This document shows positions 1-9,883 of a DNA stretch of 64,000 nt, one piece after another. Every line of letters begins with the position of its first letter. Position 1 is the first letter of the stretch. Origin of the DNA: Porphyridium purpureum (Eukaryota; Rhodophyta; Bangiophyceae; Porphyridiales; Porphyridiaceae); NCBI GenBank assembly GCA_008690995.1, contig VRMN01000011.1, positions 310,001 to 374,000 of the forward strand, in the 5' to 3' direction. The translations under genes and the position numbers were made by a program. Under the pieces are notes generated by a model. The model saw only the letters and a list, made by a program, of their open reading frames with translations, had not been told where the DNA came from and did not search any database.

Positions 1-1119
1 TTCCAGTGGAAGCTCGTGCATGGTGAAAAGAATGTGTACGTCCGGAGAAATGCTGCAAGTTCGTCAGTTGCGTTGTTGGCTCTGTACGTGGATGATGGTC
101 TATTAGCCTGTCGAGAGGAGGAACGCCCAGGAATCATCGAAGAATTGAAACAAGAGTTTCTCATAGAAAAAGCACCAGAACTATTGACGGAAGGAGGATC
201 CTTGAGATTCCTGGGGACGAGCATTTCCCTCAAAAATGGGAGCGTGAGTTTGGCGAATCAAGAGTATCAAGATGTGGTCATTCGGGAATTTGAGCAGGAT
301 ATTAGACGCGTATTGCGTGCCGTGAAGTCACCATCTGAGAAGCTAGATGGCGAGGAAGTTCTGAATTATCAAGTCATCTGGAAGACTTTGAAAGTAAGAG
401 AACACGTCGGGAGGCTGATGTGGCTCGCCAGAACGGTTCGACCTGATATTGCGTATGCAGTCGGTATGATTGCCCGGTACGTTGACAAGTGGAATGTGGC
501 AGCAGAAAGGCTGCTCGTACGAGTCGTGCAGTATTTGAAAACACCTCGGGAAGCATTGGAGTATCACGTGTTGGGGAATCTCAAGGAAGGCATCAGAATG
601 GTGAACATTCTTGGATACACGGATGCTGACTTTGCTGGTTGTCCAGAGAGTCGTGTGTCGACTTCTGGAAGAGCAACGTACTTAGTTGCTGGAGATTACA
701 AGTACCTAGTGGATTGGTCTTCAAGAAAGCAGCGTTTCGTGAGCTCGTCGACTTCAGAGTCGGAGCTGGCCGCCCTAGAGGAAACTGTGCAACTCTCGTT
801 GTTTCCTGCATTGTCTTTCTTGCGAAGTATACGTGACGGAGAGTTCTCGGTGATTTTGATGTGTGACAATCAAGCTGTGATGCGAGCAATAGAGATGGGG
901 TACTCGCCAAAGTTGCATCATATGGCGATAACCCGAGCAACAGATTTGGCCTGGTTGCATCAGGTGTGCGAAAAGCAGAAACTTGTGAAACTGGCATTTG
1001 TGAAGACGGACGAAAATGTGGCGGACTTAATGACCAAGGCCTTATTTCCGGAGGGCCACATTAAGTGCTGGGAGAAGTTACGCGTCCCTCAGACCGGAAG
1101 GAGGAGCGTGGAATTTTAG
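1..1119 (+). CDS. retrotransposon pol, C-terminal part: RT palm end and RNase H (partial)
   Basis: The frame is open from base 1 and lacks its start because the window begins within the gene. It encodes the end of the reverse transcriptase, with the catalytic YVDD in ALYVDDGLL near the start. The Copia-type RNase H follows: YTDADFAGC, the STSESELAAL stretch and CDNQAVM supply the acidic catalytic residues, and the TDENVADLMTKAL tail is typical of Ty1/Copia elements. The polypurine tract (1096-1106) is inside the coding sequence. The stop codon TAG (1117-1119) falls 10 bases inside the 3' LTR, so the last residues are LTR-encoded. The frame is intact, so this copy may still be functional. Confidence 0.93.
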   Translation, partial: FQWKLVHGEKNVYVRRNAASSSVALLALYVDDGLLACREEERPGIIEELKQEFLIEKAPELLTEGGSLRFLGTSISLKNGSVSLANQEYQDVVIREFEQDIRRVLRAVKSPSEKLDGEEVLNYQVIWKTLKVREHVGRLMWLARTVRPDIAYAVGMIARYVDKWNVAAERLLVRVVQYLKTPREALEYHVLGNLKEGIRMVNILGYTDADFAGCPESRVSTSGRATYLVAGDYKYLVDWSSRKQRFVSSSTSESELAALEETVQLSLFPALSFLRSIRDGEFSVILMCDNQAVMRAIEMGYSPKLHHMAITRATDLAWLHQVCEKQKLVKLAFVKTDENVADLMTKALFPEGHIKCWEKLRVPQTGRRSVEF

Positions 1120-1903
1120 GGTTCCGCCCCGAGAGACGCCGTAGGGTTTTGAGTACAAAACCCTAGAAAGTTCTATGATGAAAGATTGTTCGAGAAGCGT
1201 GATGATCTCGGACCTGCGAAATGTTTGTCATTGTCGTTTTGTGTGGCCTTGTGCAAAGGTCAAAGGCCGGCCGAAGCTTCTGGATTCGTTCTTGACGCGC
1301 CCTCCCGGCCATTTTCCGGATACGTGGCCGGCTGTGGTTGCGAGTTGTGGAACGAATCAAAACCTGTGGTGGAAATTCGTCCTGTTGGAGAAATTTGTTC
1401 TCCCGTCCTTGCTGGAAAGAGCAAGGACGAAGGGTATAAAAGGACGAAGGGGCAAGCTGGTTCCCAGGAATTTCCAGGTCAAGGTAGAAGAAGAGGTAAG
1501 GGCAAACAGAATAAAAAGAGAATTGGTTAGTTGGATTGAGGCAGTCGTTGGAAGACTTGGGTTGGATTTGCGGGAGAGGCACGCTAGCGTGTTGTGCGAG
1601 CGGATATCGGTCTGGAGTGTTTTTAAAAAGGCAGCTGGGGTTTAAAAGTACCTTCCATCACCCTTCACTTGTCAAGACCGGTCCACTCCCTCTCGTAGTC
1701 CCCTATAAGTTGAATTTTCTGTCCTCTCTTCCTTTCTAGCCACTTTTCTCTGATTGTCCTGCTTGTCCTTCCGTTCGTTTCGGTGTGTCGGTTCGTCATC
1801 GGTTTGTCAGTTTCCGGGGTGTGGTGGTTTCCAGTTCCTGTTATCGGTGAAGCGGTCCGGTTTTGTTGATTCGGTTACAAAGCGGAGAGGGAGAAATTCC
1901 AAG
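1107..1903 (+). repeat. 3' LTR of element 1 (797 bp)
   Basis: It matches both LTRs of the complete copy, with a few base differences, for example GGTTTAAAAGTACC here against GGTTTAAACGTACC there. An inner inverted repeat TGGAATTT...AAATTCCA marks the ends, with two further bases outside it (CG on the left, AG on the right). I include these because the target duplication of the complete copy lies outside them. A perfect 10-bp palindrome (TAGGGTTTTG, AGTA loop, CAAAACCCTA) sits at 1142-1165, in what should be U3. Confidence 0.92.
1405..1442 (+). promoter_or_regulatory. LTR core promoter: hairpin plus TATA box
   Basis: A perfect 9-bp inverted repeat GTCCTTGCT / AGCAAGGAC with a 6-base loop occupies 1405-1428. 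It is followed by TATAAAAG at 1435-1442. The TATA box is flanked on both sides by the direct repeat GGACGAAGG. The same arrangement is present in both LTRs of the other copy (TATA at 26360-26367 and 31324-31331, minus strand). That this drives retrotransposon transcription is inferred from its position in the LTR. Confidence 0.6.
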
Positions 1904-2599
1904 AAAAGGCATCCAAAGTCTTGATTTCCATTGAAATCATCCTTAAGTACAGTCGGCTTTTCAGGGGCGTCATCACTACGCAGAGGAAGCGACCCTGGAA
2001 TCCTTACACATGGTGTGGTTCTTTTGACTCTCTCAATGACGTGTTACGTTTGGTGAACGGTTGACGGGCAGAAAGACATCATCGAGGCCAGAAATATTAT
2101 CAGCCGTTGTTTACCAGCTTTGTCTTGATATTACAGAGAGTTCGCAAGAAGGAGATCATATCAGGAGCTTGCCGGTGATATGGATAGCGTGCCGGTCTCC
2201 TCGATGTTACCCATCCTTCCATTTCCTCTTCGGATATTTCGACTTGCAGAGTTAGTGGCAGAGTCCTTTTGCCGGCTGCCACATCCTAAACCTCCGCCAC
2301 ATGGTCAGTCTCCATCTATTTTGAATACAATCATATTATTTATGGAGTGTCAAGCATTATCAAGTTCATTTGAAAACGCAGTGAACCGCGTCAGAATCAT
2401 CACATCGAAATGTGTGCTTAGGACTGCCTGCGAGTGGAACTGTGTCACTAGATGGGGAATCTCTGCCGTTTATGTCGTTCACTTGCGCTATTGATGTGAA
2501 AACGACAGTTAAAAATTGAATTATGCAACTTCCTTTCCTCCAGACCAAGCCTGCGTTGTGGAACCACTTTTTCCACCGGCCATAACATTGCGGCGTATT
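1904..2599. other. intergenic, no gene seen
   Basis: This 696-bp stretch is more AT-rich than the rest of the window. It lies between the retrotransposon LTR and the 3' end of the amino-acid transporter gene. Only short unsupported frames are present, with no recognisable domain, RNA gene or repeat. Confidence 0.6.
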
Positions 2600-4354
2600 T
2601 TACCCCTCAAAAAATTCTTGCACACTCGTTGCCGTGCCGACAACTGCCAAACAAATCCCGAAAAGTAGCATGAAAGTGTCCGTCATCTTACTGCTCAAAC
2701 TTGACTCGGACCAAAATCTCCACAGGTGTAGAATGGCTGGTATACAATATGCCAGAAAGCTGGCCCCCAAGGAGCCCACTAACGACATGAACAGGCCAAA
2801 ATGCTCCCCAGCAACCATTGCAACCACAGCTGTCAGGAAAACAACGACACTCCTGCCCGTTACCACACGCGAATCTTCAATGAACAGGCTCCGCTCCGAC
2901 CTCAATGTTCTCAAGCCTTCTCGGCGGTCCATTTCTTCTATCCATTCCAGTTCTTGGATCAATTTTCTTTTCAACGTGCCCCGATCTTCAAAACTAATAG
3001 ATTTCTTCAGTGTCTTCGGCACGTCATGGGAAAGCGTGCGCGTCGCTACCTCTTGTTCCTCGAGAATTTCGTCATGCGTTTGGCTGCGCTTCAACGCCCC
3101 GCCTTCGCGAACATCCCCCTCATCTCGGTCAGGAGATTCATATTCATGATCCTCATCGGCATAGTGCGTCTCCAAAATGTTTCGATTGCGAACTTCGAAA
3201 TCCGAAGCTCCCAAGTTGTGTGTAATCACGTGACGCGGAAAATGGCCATGAAGCCAGTCGTCCAAAGCATGCATAACAGGAGCGATCTGAAGCGGATACG
3301 TGAAGAGAATACCGAGACATAGCGATACCTTAATCATGTCCACTATGGAACTTCCCAGCACGTTGTTCATGATAAGCGAAGAAGTCTTGGAGCCAAAGTT
3401 GATGTATCCAAGCACACCCATCGGAATCATAACAACGCCCATGCAAATGAGCGCTGTTCTCAGAACTATTGGGAAGCGCGTTGAATCTTTCATTGCCGAC
3501 TCGATAGGAATCACCAACGCTATGCCTTCCAAAGCTGCAGTCATTTCTCCAAAAAATATCGGCAAAGAAGACAACTGCGGAGGCTGTGTAATTCGCCAGT
3601 CAAAGTTCGCAACAATGTACCACATGATTGCAATGTATCCAGCAAGCAGAGAAAAATTTGCAACGCTCGAGAACCCGGCCAGTGACCGCACGGATCTCAG
3701 CAAGGATAATGGGAGCAAAACTGGCAAAGGCACCAGTGTAAAGCGCCACACAGGATTACGCGACTCGACAAGCTGCCTCAAAGTCTGCGAAAGGAAAATG
3801 ATGTACGCGACACAAAACCCAAACTGTGTAAAGACAAGCACAACATTGACGACTCGCTCCATATTCTCCCCAAGCACTTCTCTTGTGACGTCCCCGAAGG
3901 TCCAGCGCGTTGCCTTGGCTCCCTCCATTTTCGGCAACGACCGCTTCACGCGAATGATATTCATGGAGCAGTAGTTTGTTGCCCACAGGATGAACACCAT
4001 TCCAACAACGCCTCTTACTAAGCCAGCCTTCGAGAACGCGTAGGACACGTACATAAAGTTCATCCCAATGAACGCCTTGAACATATTTGCGAGGTCTATG
4101 CCGAAATCCGTCGTCGATACTTTGCGTCGCGTAACAATTGCAGCAGCTAGGTTCGGCGCGAACTCGCTGTGCGCGTCCTCCACGAAGCCTTCATTGATGA
4201 GCACTCGCTTTGCCGTCTTTGGCGATGGCACGTCAGTTTGGCCGGGCTCTTCCACACAGACACCTGAGTCGTGAGGAAGGGCACCGTAAAGCGCAGCAGC
4301 ATCCGCGGCTGTAACCGACCGAGGGGCAGCGAGGAGGGACTCTCTCTCACTCAT
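2600..4354 (-). CDS. amino acid/auxin permease (AAAP) family transporter
   Basis: This 584-residue membrane protein probably moves amino acids with protons across a vacuolar or plasma membrane. After a hydrophilic leader of about 85 residues comes the AAAP start region (FKAFIGMNFMYVSYAFSKAG), then a series of hydrophobic segments giving roughly ten or eleven membrane spans, as expected for Aa_trans proteins (PF01490). An unusual charged loop of about 110 residues, rich in Glu, Asp, Arg and Ser, sits between the last third and the final two spans; it could be a regulatory cytosolic insert. The start is an ATG at 4354. Family assignment is firm, but substrate and membrane cannot be read from the sequence. 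The gene lies tail-to-LTR with element 1. Confidence 0.88.
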   Translation of the reverse strand: MSERESLLAAPRSVTAADAAALYGALPHDSGVCVEEPGQTDVPSPKTAKRVLINEGFVEDAHSEFAPNLAAAIVTRRKVSTTDFGIDLANMFKAFIGMNFMYVSYAFSKAGLVRGVVGMVFILWATNYCSMNIIRVKRSLPKMEGAKATRWTFGDVTREVLGENMERVVNVVLVFTQFGFCVAYIIFLSQTLRQLVESRNPVWRFTLVPLPVLLPLSLLRSVRSLAGFSSVANFSLLAGYIAIMWYIVANFDWRITQPPQLSSLPIFFGEMTAALEGIALVIPIESAMKDSTRFPIVLRTALICMGVVMIPMGVLGYINFGSKTSSLIMNNVLGSSIVDMIKVSLCLGILFTYPLQIAPVMHALDDWLHGHFPRHVITHNLGASDFEVRNRNILETHYADEDHEYESPDRDEGDVREGGALKRSQTHDEILEEQEVATRTLSHDVPKTLKKSISFEDRGTLKRKLIQELEWIEEMDRREGLRTLRSERSLFIEDSRVVTGRSVVVFLTAVVAMVAGEHFGLFMSLVGSLGASFLAYCIPAILHLWRFWSESSLSSKMTDTFMLLFGICLAVVGTATSVQEFFEG

Positions 4355-4861
4355 GACTGCTTGCTTTCTTGCCCCACGCTCACAGGCGACAGCCGGACGA
4401 GTTCACAGCGCTATACACCGGCGCCCTGGTAGACGCCGTGACAGAGATCGGTGCGCTGCGACGAAGGCAGAGACCAGCGTCTCAGCGCGTGCCTCAATCG
4501 AGGTGGTCGCCCGGCTTCCGAGTAAGACTACGTGCTAACCCCGCTCCAAGCTCGCACGCTGCGGTTACGTGGCACGTTGCCGCTGTGGTACTCGCGTTAT
4601 ATTGTGCACCCACCTGCTCGCGTGCTCGGGCGCGGGGCTCGCAGGCTCTGAAGGGCTGTCGGCGTGCCAGTCAGGCTGTTCCGTCCGGCCTCTGCTGATT
4701 ATCTGCAGATCTGCGCTGAACGGAAACCAAAGCCTTCCAAATGGGGGCGCAAGAACGTGCTGAACTTGTGGTTGCTTTAAAGTCCTACTAAAACCCTACA
4801 GCTTCGAGCATCAGAAAGGACAGTACGACGCCCACCGAACTTTAGATTCTGTACCGACTCT
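4355..4861 (-). promoter_or_regulatory. upstream region of the transporter gene
   Basis: It holds the promoter of the transporter on the minus strand and the 3' end of the CCT2 transcript. A GGTACAG motif in the transporter's direction lies at 4849-4855, immediately beyond the CCT2 stop and about 495 bp from the transporter ATG. No TATA box is obvious. Confidence 0.4.
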
Positions 4862-6496
4862 TCAGTGTCTACCGTGAGGATCTTCACGCTTGCGCGGGGC
4901 AGCTTTGATCACATCGTCGACGCGAATGACCATTTCGGCAGCTTCCACAGCAGAGTTCACCATAGAGTACTTGAGCTTGAATGACTCTCGGATCCCCATC
5001 TCTTCCGCGTCCCCAATCACACCCTCATTCACATCAAGGCCTAACGTGTGCCTTCCCTCTGCATGGTGCGCCCTCAGAGTGGCCACTAGATCGGCAGCGT
5101 CAAGGCCAGCGTTGTCAGCGATGATGGCAGGAAGAGCGCGAAGCGCGGTAGCAAATGCCTCCATTGCCAGCGCAACTTTTCCTTGCTCGAGAGAGGCTGC
5201 GCCATCAACTGCACTAGCCATCGCCATTTCGGCCGCACCTGCGCCCAAAACCATGCGAGATTCAACGGATGCCGTTTGGCTCAGAACACACAAAGCGTCG
5301 TGCAGAGAGCGCTCGGCCTCGTCAAGCAACTGGACATTCGCACCACGCAGCACGACTGTGCATGCAGATCCTGCTTTACACCCCGAAAATCGAATCACGG
5401 GCTCTTCGCCGATCAAAATTTCCTCGATTTTCTCGCACTCGCCAAGCTGCACGGATTCTGGATCGTCAAATGTGGAAACAATGGTCGTCCCTGTTACCAA
5501 AGCAATACGCTCTACCCCATCAAAGTCAGCATGTTCGATCGCCATGATACCCTTTGACGTGAAGAATTGCTCTGGGCGGTTGTAAATGAGTTGCCGATTG
5601 ACGAAGACATTGCAGTTGTGCGCTGCGATCTTCTCGCACTTGGCCATCATCTTTGCCTGTTCAGCTTTCTCAATCTCCGCAACGCGGGCAAGCGAATCCA
5701 CACGAACGCGTGCGCCGTATATTTTGACCTTGTCAGTGTCCATACCAGTATTTGCGACCAGGATTCTCGCATTGTGCATGACCTTCGGCTGCCCTACACC
5801 AAGCTTCTTCTGCAGCAGAAATCCTGGCTCCAGCCACGAGTCTGCGAGACTGCCACCGCTTTGCTTGATAATCTGAATCAGATCTAGGTTTGTAGAGCCC
5901 TCGAGGCGCAAGATCGCGTCCACGGCGAGACAAGCAAAATGATCCATGCTCTGAGCCAGCACTTTGCTCGACAGAGTGGTCTTGGCGAGCTTGACCAGCT
6001 CTTTGCGAAAGATTTCCTTATCGTGCTTAAAATCGACCGCCAGAGATTCCAGCTTCGCCAGAGCCGCCTTTGCAGCCATGCGATAGCCCAAAGCGATTGT
6101 TTGAGGGTGAAGGTGGTTCTCTAGCAGTTTCTCGGCTTGCCGAAGCAGCTCTCCAGCAAAGCAACACACTGAAGTGGTCCCATCCCCAATCTCTTCGTCT
6201 TGGGTCTTTGATATCTCAATCAATACCTTGGCGGCTGGGTTGTCAATGAGAAGGGAACGCAAGATCGTGGCACCGTCGTTTGTGACCATGATGGAGCCGG
6301 ACTGCGACTGGAGAATCTTGTCCATCCCCTTTGGACCCAGGGTCGTCTTGACGAGATCGGTAATCGCAATCGCACCCACAAAGTTGCTCATGCGCGCGTT
6401 CTCGCCGCGCTCTTCGTAGGCGCCATCGCCGAGGACATTTGGCACAACTCCCATGCCGAACGGTGCGTGCATCGCTCGCGCGTTGCCGGACTGCAT
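4862..6496 (-). CDS. CCT2: T-complex protein 1 subunit beta (CCT2)
   Basis: This is a subunit of the cytosolic chaperonin CCT/TRiC, the ATP-driven folding chamber for actin, tubulin and other proteins. The 544-residue length matches the family. Group II chaperonin ATP-site motifs are in place: TLGPKGMDK (52-60), NDGATIL (73-79) and GDGTTS (104-109). NTGMDTDK, the INRQLIYN-like segment ([12 protein letters not shown]), [11 protein letters not shown] and IIADNAG(L)DAADL follow the animal CCT2 sequence closely, as does the ending IIKAAPRKR. Beta is favoured over other subunits because of these stretches. A second in-frame ATG 14 codons downstream is a possible alternative start. Confidence 0.97.
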   Translation of the reverse strand: MQSGNARAMHAPFGMGVVPNVLGDGAYEERGENARMSNFVGAIAITDLVKTTLGPKGMDKILQSQSGSIMVTNDGATILRSLLIDNPAAKVLIEISKTQDEEIGDGTTSVCCFAGELLRQAEKLLENHLHPQTIALGYRMAAKAALAKLESLAVDFKHDKEIFRKELVKLAKTTLSSKVLAQSMDHFACLAVDAILRLEGSTNLDLIQIIKQSGGSLADSWLEPGFLLQKKLGVGQPKVMHNARILVANTGMDTDKVKIYGARVRVDSLARVAEIEKAEQAKMMAKCEKIAAHNCNVFVNRQLIYNRPEQFFTSKGIMAIEHADFDGVERIALVTGTTIVSTFDDPESVQLGECEKIEEILIGEEPVIRFSGCKAGSACTVVLRGANVQLLDEAERSLHDALCVLSQTASVESRMVLGAGAAEMAMASAVDGAASLEQGKVALAMEAFATALRALPAIIADNAGLDAADLVATLRAHHAEGRHTLGLDVNEGVIGDAEEMGIRESFKLKYSMVNSAVEAAEMVIRVDDVIKAAPRKREDPHGRH

Positions 6497-6824
6497 GATG
6501 CCAGCGCGGTGACGCGGGGGAGAGAATTCTCCGAAGGCTTCTGTTCAGGGCAATCGACTAGAACTGATACCTGTGCTGGCAGTGCTGCTGCTCCCGCTGC
6601 CACCGTCACTCGCTGGTCGCCCTCTCTCCGATCGGCTGCCCAGCGCGCACCACCATTGCCACCTGCCGACCGCTGCAACTGCAGCTGTACCTCTATCACG
6701 TTGGTGTACCTTCTCTCCCCCCTCCGCCCCCCAACCACCACTCTGAACCTCATTCTAACCCGCGCAGACGGTTAGTCTTAGGGTCCTGGCTTGCACAGCG
6801 CGACCTGCCAAGAGCTTCGCGCGA
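6497..6824 (-). promoter_or_regulatory. CCT2 upstream region
   Basis: This 328-bp GC-rich interval separates CCT2 from the 3' end of the GGCT-like gene; both genes are on the minus strand. A GGTACAG motif (minus strand) lies at 6685-6691, about 190 bp upstream of the CCT2 ATG. An imperfect CTAACC/GGTTAG pair is near 6754-6777. Confidence 0.35.
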
Positions 6825-7862
6825 TCACAACACGACATGGAAGCGGAGGCGGTTGGCTGCGCGCATGCCCAGCTTGATTGTCTGGAACCAGGTGATGACG
6901 GGCACAGTGAGGCATAAGGACGACACATCAGACACAGCTTTCACAAAGCGTTTCACAGGAGTGTGTGTATCGGGCCCCAGCTTGAGACAAACCTCGTCGA
7001 GGGCCTGTCGCACAGCGAGCGCAGGCAGCCCCACGTAGAAGCCAAACGTCACGCAGCTTCTCCAAAAGGAGCCCCGCCTCGCGAGCGGACTCGACTCGAT
7101 TTGAAAGTATCCAAACATGAGAGCCCTGTAGCATAGCGTCGCGACTTCACCCGCATACGCGCGTACGCTTTTGACGCGGCGGAGCTTCATCAAATATGCC
7201 TCCGGGACCTGCAATGCTACGGCGCCCTTGATAATTTTCTCAAGGTATCGCGAACTGGGCGGGACGTCCCAATCACCCGGTGCGCGTCGATGCGGCGTGA
7301 CCGAGAATGCCACTGCCTGGACGACCCGACCAGAACTCGTGCGGCAATCTACCACAATTTCAGTGTAAGGAGGGTCAGTGTGCCGACCTCCTTCGGTCAC
7401 AAAAAGCTTGTTGTATTCCAAGCCGGTCATTTCAATCAGCGCACCGTACACGCAGCCGTCGACCTGCACATCATAGTTCCACAGCGCATCCCTCGTGGTT
7501 GACGCACTATGCTGGTCTTGCACATTGCGCAGCGAAGCAAAGCTGGGCTCAAATGGTGGAACACACGCCAAATCAAACGCTAGGCGATAGCCTTGGACCC
7601 ACGCCAGCTCGAACGACACATAGTGTATACCCTCCTCGAACCCACGCGAGCTCTTGAGAGAAAAAGGGGGATATATGTTTGCGCCGATTGCAAAATTATA
7701 GACGACATCTCGGTAAACGAGATCCGGGCGCACAATACCGCGCTCACGATCGCTGGCCTCAATGTCGCGAAGGGTGTGGGAGGGCTGATGGTCGGAGGCC
7801 ATTTTCTTGATGAGCTGCTGAATCTCGGCCTCGCCGTGTGGGTGCTCCGTGGGGGCTGCCAT
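6825..7862 (-). CDS. gamma-glutamylcyclotransferase-like protein with C-terminal extension
   Basis: The central part (residues about 55-230) looks like a GGCT fold. FAIGANIYP (57-65) stands where the family has FAYGSNM. A VDGCVYGALIEMT strand resembles the GGCT core. VTEGG, with Glu157, matches the catalytic glutamate region. A PSSRYLEKIIKGA...VPEAYLMKL segment corresponds to the end of the domain. Such enzymes release 5-oxoproline from gamma-glutamyl peptides and take part in glutathione turnover. The Tyr-to-Ile and Ser-to-Ala changes in the substrate loop make the activity uncertain. About 115 further residues contain one moderately hydrophobic segment (SFWRSCVTFGFYVGLPAL), perhaps a membrane contact. 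It is divergent from the OAT gene, with 501 bp between start codons. Confidence 0.68.
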   Translation of the reverse strand: MAAPTEHPHGEAEIQQLIKKMASDHQPSHTLRDIEASDRERGIVRPDLVYRDVVYNFAIGANIYPPFSLKSSRGFEEGIHYVSFELAWVQGYRLAFDLACVPPFEPSFASLRNVQDQHSASTTRDALWNYDVQVDGCVYGALIEMTGLEYNKLFVTEGGRHTDPPYTEIVVDCRTSSGRVVQAVAFSVTPHRRAPGDWDVPPSSRYLEKIIKGAVALQVPEAYLMKLRRVKSVRAYAGEVATLCYRALMFGYFQIESSPLARRGSFWRSCVTFGFYVGLPALAVRQALDEVCLKLGPDTHTPVKRFVKAVSDVSSLCLTVPVITWFQTIKLGMRAANRLRFHVVL

Positions 7863-8363
7863 AGCGTCTCTGTCTCCCCGGCGCCCGGACTGCCTCGGTC
7901 AGAGCCGCACCCGAGGGTCGCGCGGCCATGCAGCAGCGAAGGCTCGCCCCAGTCGCCCAGTGCGGAGTGTCGCGCTGCCCCGCCTGCGCGCAGCAACTGT
8001 AAGCCGGGCGTGTGTTCTGTTCGAGCAGCGGGACTGTACCCGGTGCCGCGGGGCACGGTGGATTGCGCATCGCCTCACGCATGACGTGCCAGGTGGCTGG
8101 CAGGCGGCGTGCGCAGGCGTGCTGAGCCGCCGAGTGCTCGCGCCCGCGGCCCCTGTGTATAAAGGCGCGCGGGATACAGCGGCGAGCAAACACACCGCGC
8201 TACTCACATCTGCGGAAGTCTGCACGCGCGCAGGAGCACACCAGTGCAAGGCCGCGCGTGGGAGTGTCTGTGCAGGTGCGTGCGCGTGCGCGGGCTGGTG
8301 TGGTCGTGCGAGCGCCTTGATTGTGGAATTCTCTTGCGTCACTGACAAATACTTCTCGCAGGT
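7863..8363. promoter_or_regulatory. divergent promoter, GGCT-like / OAT
   Basis: The region is CpG-rich. A TATAAAG at 8158-8164 points towards OAT, about 200 bp before its ATG. A GGTACAG motif on the minus strand (8034-8040) points towards the GGCT-like gene, about 170 bp before its ATG. Confidence 0.5.
8276..8361 (+). other. candidate 5'-UTR intron of OAT
   Basis: CAG|GTGCGTGCG at 8273-8284 resembles a donor. CTTCTCGCAG|GT at 8352-8363 resembles an acceptor and ends two bases before the ATG. CTGAC at about 8342 could be a branch point. This would be an 86-bp intron confined to the leader. It is inferred from splice consensus only. Confidence 0.28.
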
Positions 8364-9695
8364 ATGAGTAATGCCATTCGCCTTCGTACGCAGATACGCC
8401 CTGCGTACGTCGTGCGCCGCGCTTTCGCTGCGCTCGCCGAGCGAACCGATGCACCGCATGCGCCAGTGGCATCCGAGCGAGAGAGTCGATGCTTCGAACT
8501 GGAGAAAAAATACGGCGCATTCAATTATCATCCAATGCCGGTTGTTCTCCAGCGCGGCAAGGCGGCAAAGGTCTGGGACGTGAACAATGTTGAATATTAC
8601 GATTTTTTGTCCGCGTATTCAGCCGTCAACCAGGGGCATTGCCATCCCAGAATCGTGCAGGCGCTGGTTCAGCAGGCGTCTACGCTCTCTCTGACATCGC
8701 GAGCTTTCCACAACGACGTCCTGGGCGAGTTTGAGCAGAAAATTTGTACATTGCTCGGCTACGATCGAGTCCTTCCCATGAACACAGGCGTCGAAGGGGG
8801 TGAGACTGCCGTCAAGCTGGCGCGCCGCTGGGGCTATGATGTCAAGAAAATCCCAGAAAACCAAGCCCGTGTGGTATTTGCCCGCGGGAATTTTTGGGGT
8901 CGCACCATTGCTGCCATCTCGAGTTCCACAGATCCAACCTCACGGCGCGGCTTTGGACCTTTTGTTCCGAATTACGACCTCGTGCCCTACGATGAGCTTG
9001 AGTCCCTTGACCGTGCACTGAGCAATCCCAATGTTTGCGCATTTATGGTTGAGCCAATTCAAGGGGAGGCTGGGGTTCTGGTACCACAGGATGGTTACTT
9101 GCGCAAGGCGCAGGAACTATGCCGCAAGCATAATGTCTTGCTCATCGCGGATGAGGTGCAGACGGGACTCGCCCGTACAGGCAAAATGCTGTGCGCAGAC
9201 TATGATGAGATACGACCAGACATCATTGTGCTCGGAAAGGCACTCTCGGGTGGATTATATCCAGTGTCGGCTGTCCTGTCTAGCAACGAGGTTATCACGC
9301 TCTTGCGACCGGGTGAGCATGGCTCCACATATGGAGGTAATCCACTGGGGTGCAAGGTTGCCATGGCGGCGTTAGATGTTTTAGTAGATGAAGGACTTGC
9401 GGAAAATGCTCGACTGCTCGGTGAGAAGCTGAGGGCAGGTCTCAAGGAGATGATGAATCCAGGGAGCGCCCTAGTCAATGTCCGTGGCAGAGGTCTTCTC
9501 ACAGGTATTACCATCGAACCGCGAGGTGAAAACACGGCCTGGGACTTTTGCATGGAGCTCAAGGATTTGGGACTACTGGCGAAACCAACTCACGGAGATA
9601 AGGTGCGCTTTGCGCCTCCGCTAGTGATCACGAGTGCGCAAATGGACGAATGCCTCGGCATAATCGAGAAAGGCCTGAAAGCCTATTCGTCGTAG
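8364..9695 (+). CDS. OAT: ornithine aminotransferase
   Basis: This PLP-dependent class III aminotransferase converts L-ornithine and 2-oxoglutarate to glutamate-5-semialdehyde and glutamate, linking arginine and proline metabolism. The 443-residue protein has the full OAT core: [18 protein letters not shown] (78-95), [18 protein letters not shown] (137-154), [10 protein letters not shown], the cofactor-binding [13 protein letters not shown] (262-274) and the Schiff-base lysine Lys292 in VLGKALSGG. The first 25-35 residues are rich in Arg and Ala and lack acidic residues, which suggests mitochondrial import. The start ATG follows a possible leader intron acceptor. It is convergent with the nucleoporin gene, 188 bp between stops. 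Confidence 0.96.
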   Translation: MSNAIRLRTQIRPAYVVRRAFAALAERTDAPHAPVASERESRCFELEKKYGAFNYHPMPVVLQRGKAAKVWDVNNVEYYDFLSAYSAVNQGHCHPRIVQALVQQASTLSLTSRAFHNDVLGEFEQKICTLLGYDRVLPMNTGVEGGETAVKLARRWGYDVKKIPENQARVVFARGNFWGRTIAAISSSTDPTSRRGFGPFVPNYDLVPYDELESLDRALSNPNVCAFMVEPIQGEAGVLVPQDGYLRKAQELCRKHNVLLIADEVQTGLARTGKMLCADYDEIRPDIIVLGKALSGGLYPVSAVLSSNEVITLLRPGEHGSTYGGNPLGCKVAMAALDVLVDEGLAENARLLGEKLRAGLKEMMNPGSALVNVRGRGLLTGITIEPRGENTAWDFCMELKDLGLLAKPTHGDKVRFAPPLVITSAQMDECLGIIEKGLKAYSS

Positions 9696-9883
9696 TCGGC
9701 GGGCGTACGCCCTCAGACTGTATCCGAGAGCTCTTGATTTGTTGAGATTACGCTCTTTAGTAGTCACGTACAATCGTGCTTGCGTCGGTCTGCTTGTCTC
9801 TGTATGGAAAGGGACTCGACATTAGAGCGAGGTCGGGTGGCCCGCCCCTTTTTAGATAAGCAAAGACTACAGCGTTTCCTGAC

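Larger units (their letters stand above)
1..1903 (+). mobile_element. LTR retrotransposon, 3' portion (element 1)
   Basis: The window opens inside the pol frame of a Copia-order LTR retrotransposon and runs through its 3' LTR. It is almost identical to the complete copy at 25899-31659 (opposite strand). The shared pol region differs by one visible residue, M versus G in the stretch GIR(M/G)VNILGY. The 5' LTR, gag and most of pol lie outside the window. The base run after the LTR (AAAAG, 1904-1908) would be the target duplication if the other end carries the same five bases. Confidence 0.93.

Noticed and set aside
1163-1645. 139- and 156-codon frames inside the LTRs (also at 26157-26639 and 31121-31603)
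   Set aside because: They repeat only because the LTRs repeat; they overlap the TATA box and hairpin and have no protein features.
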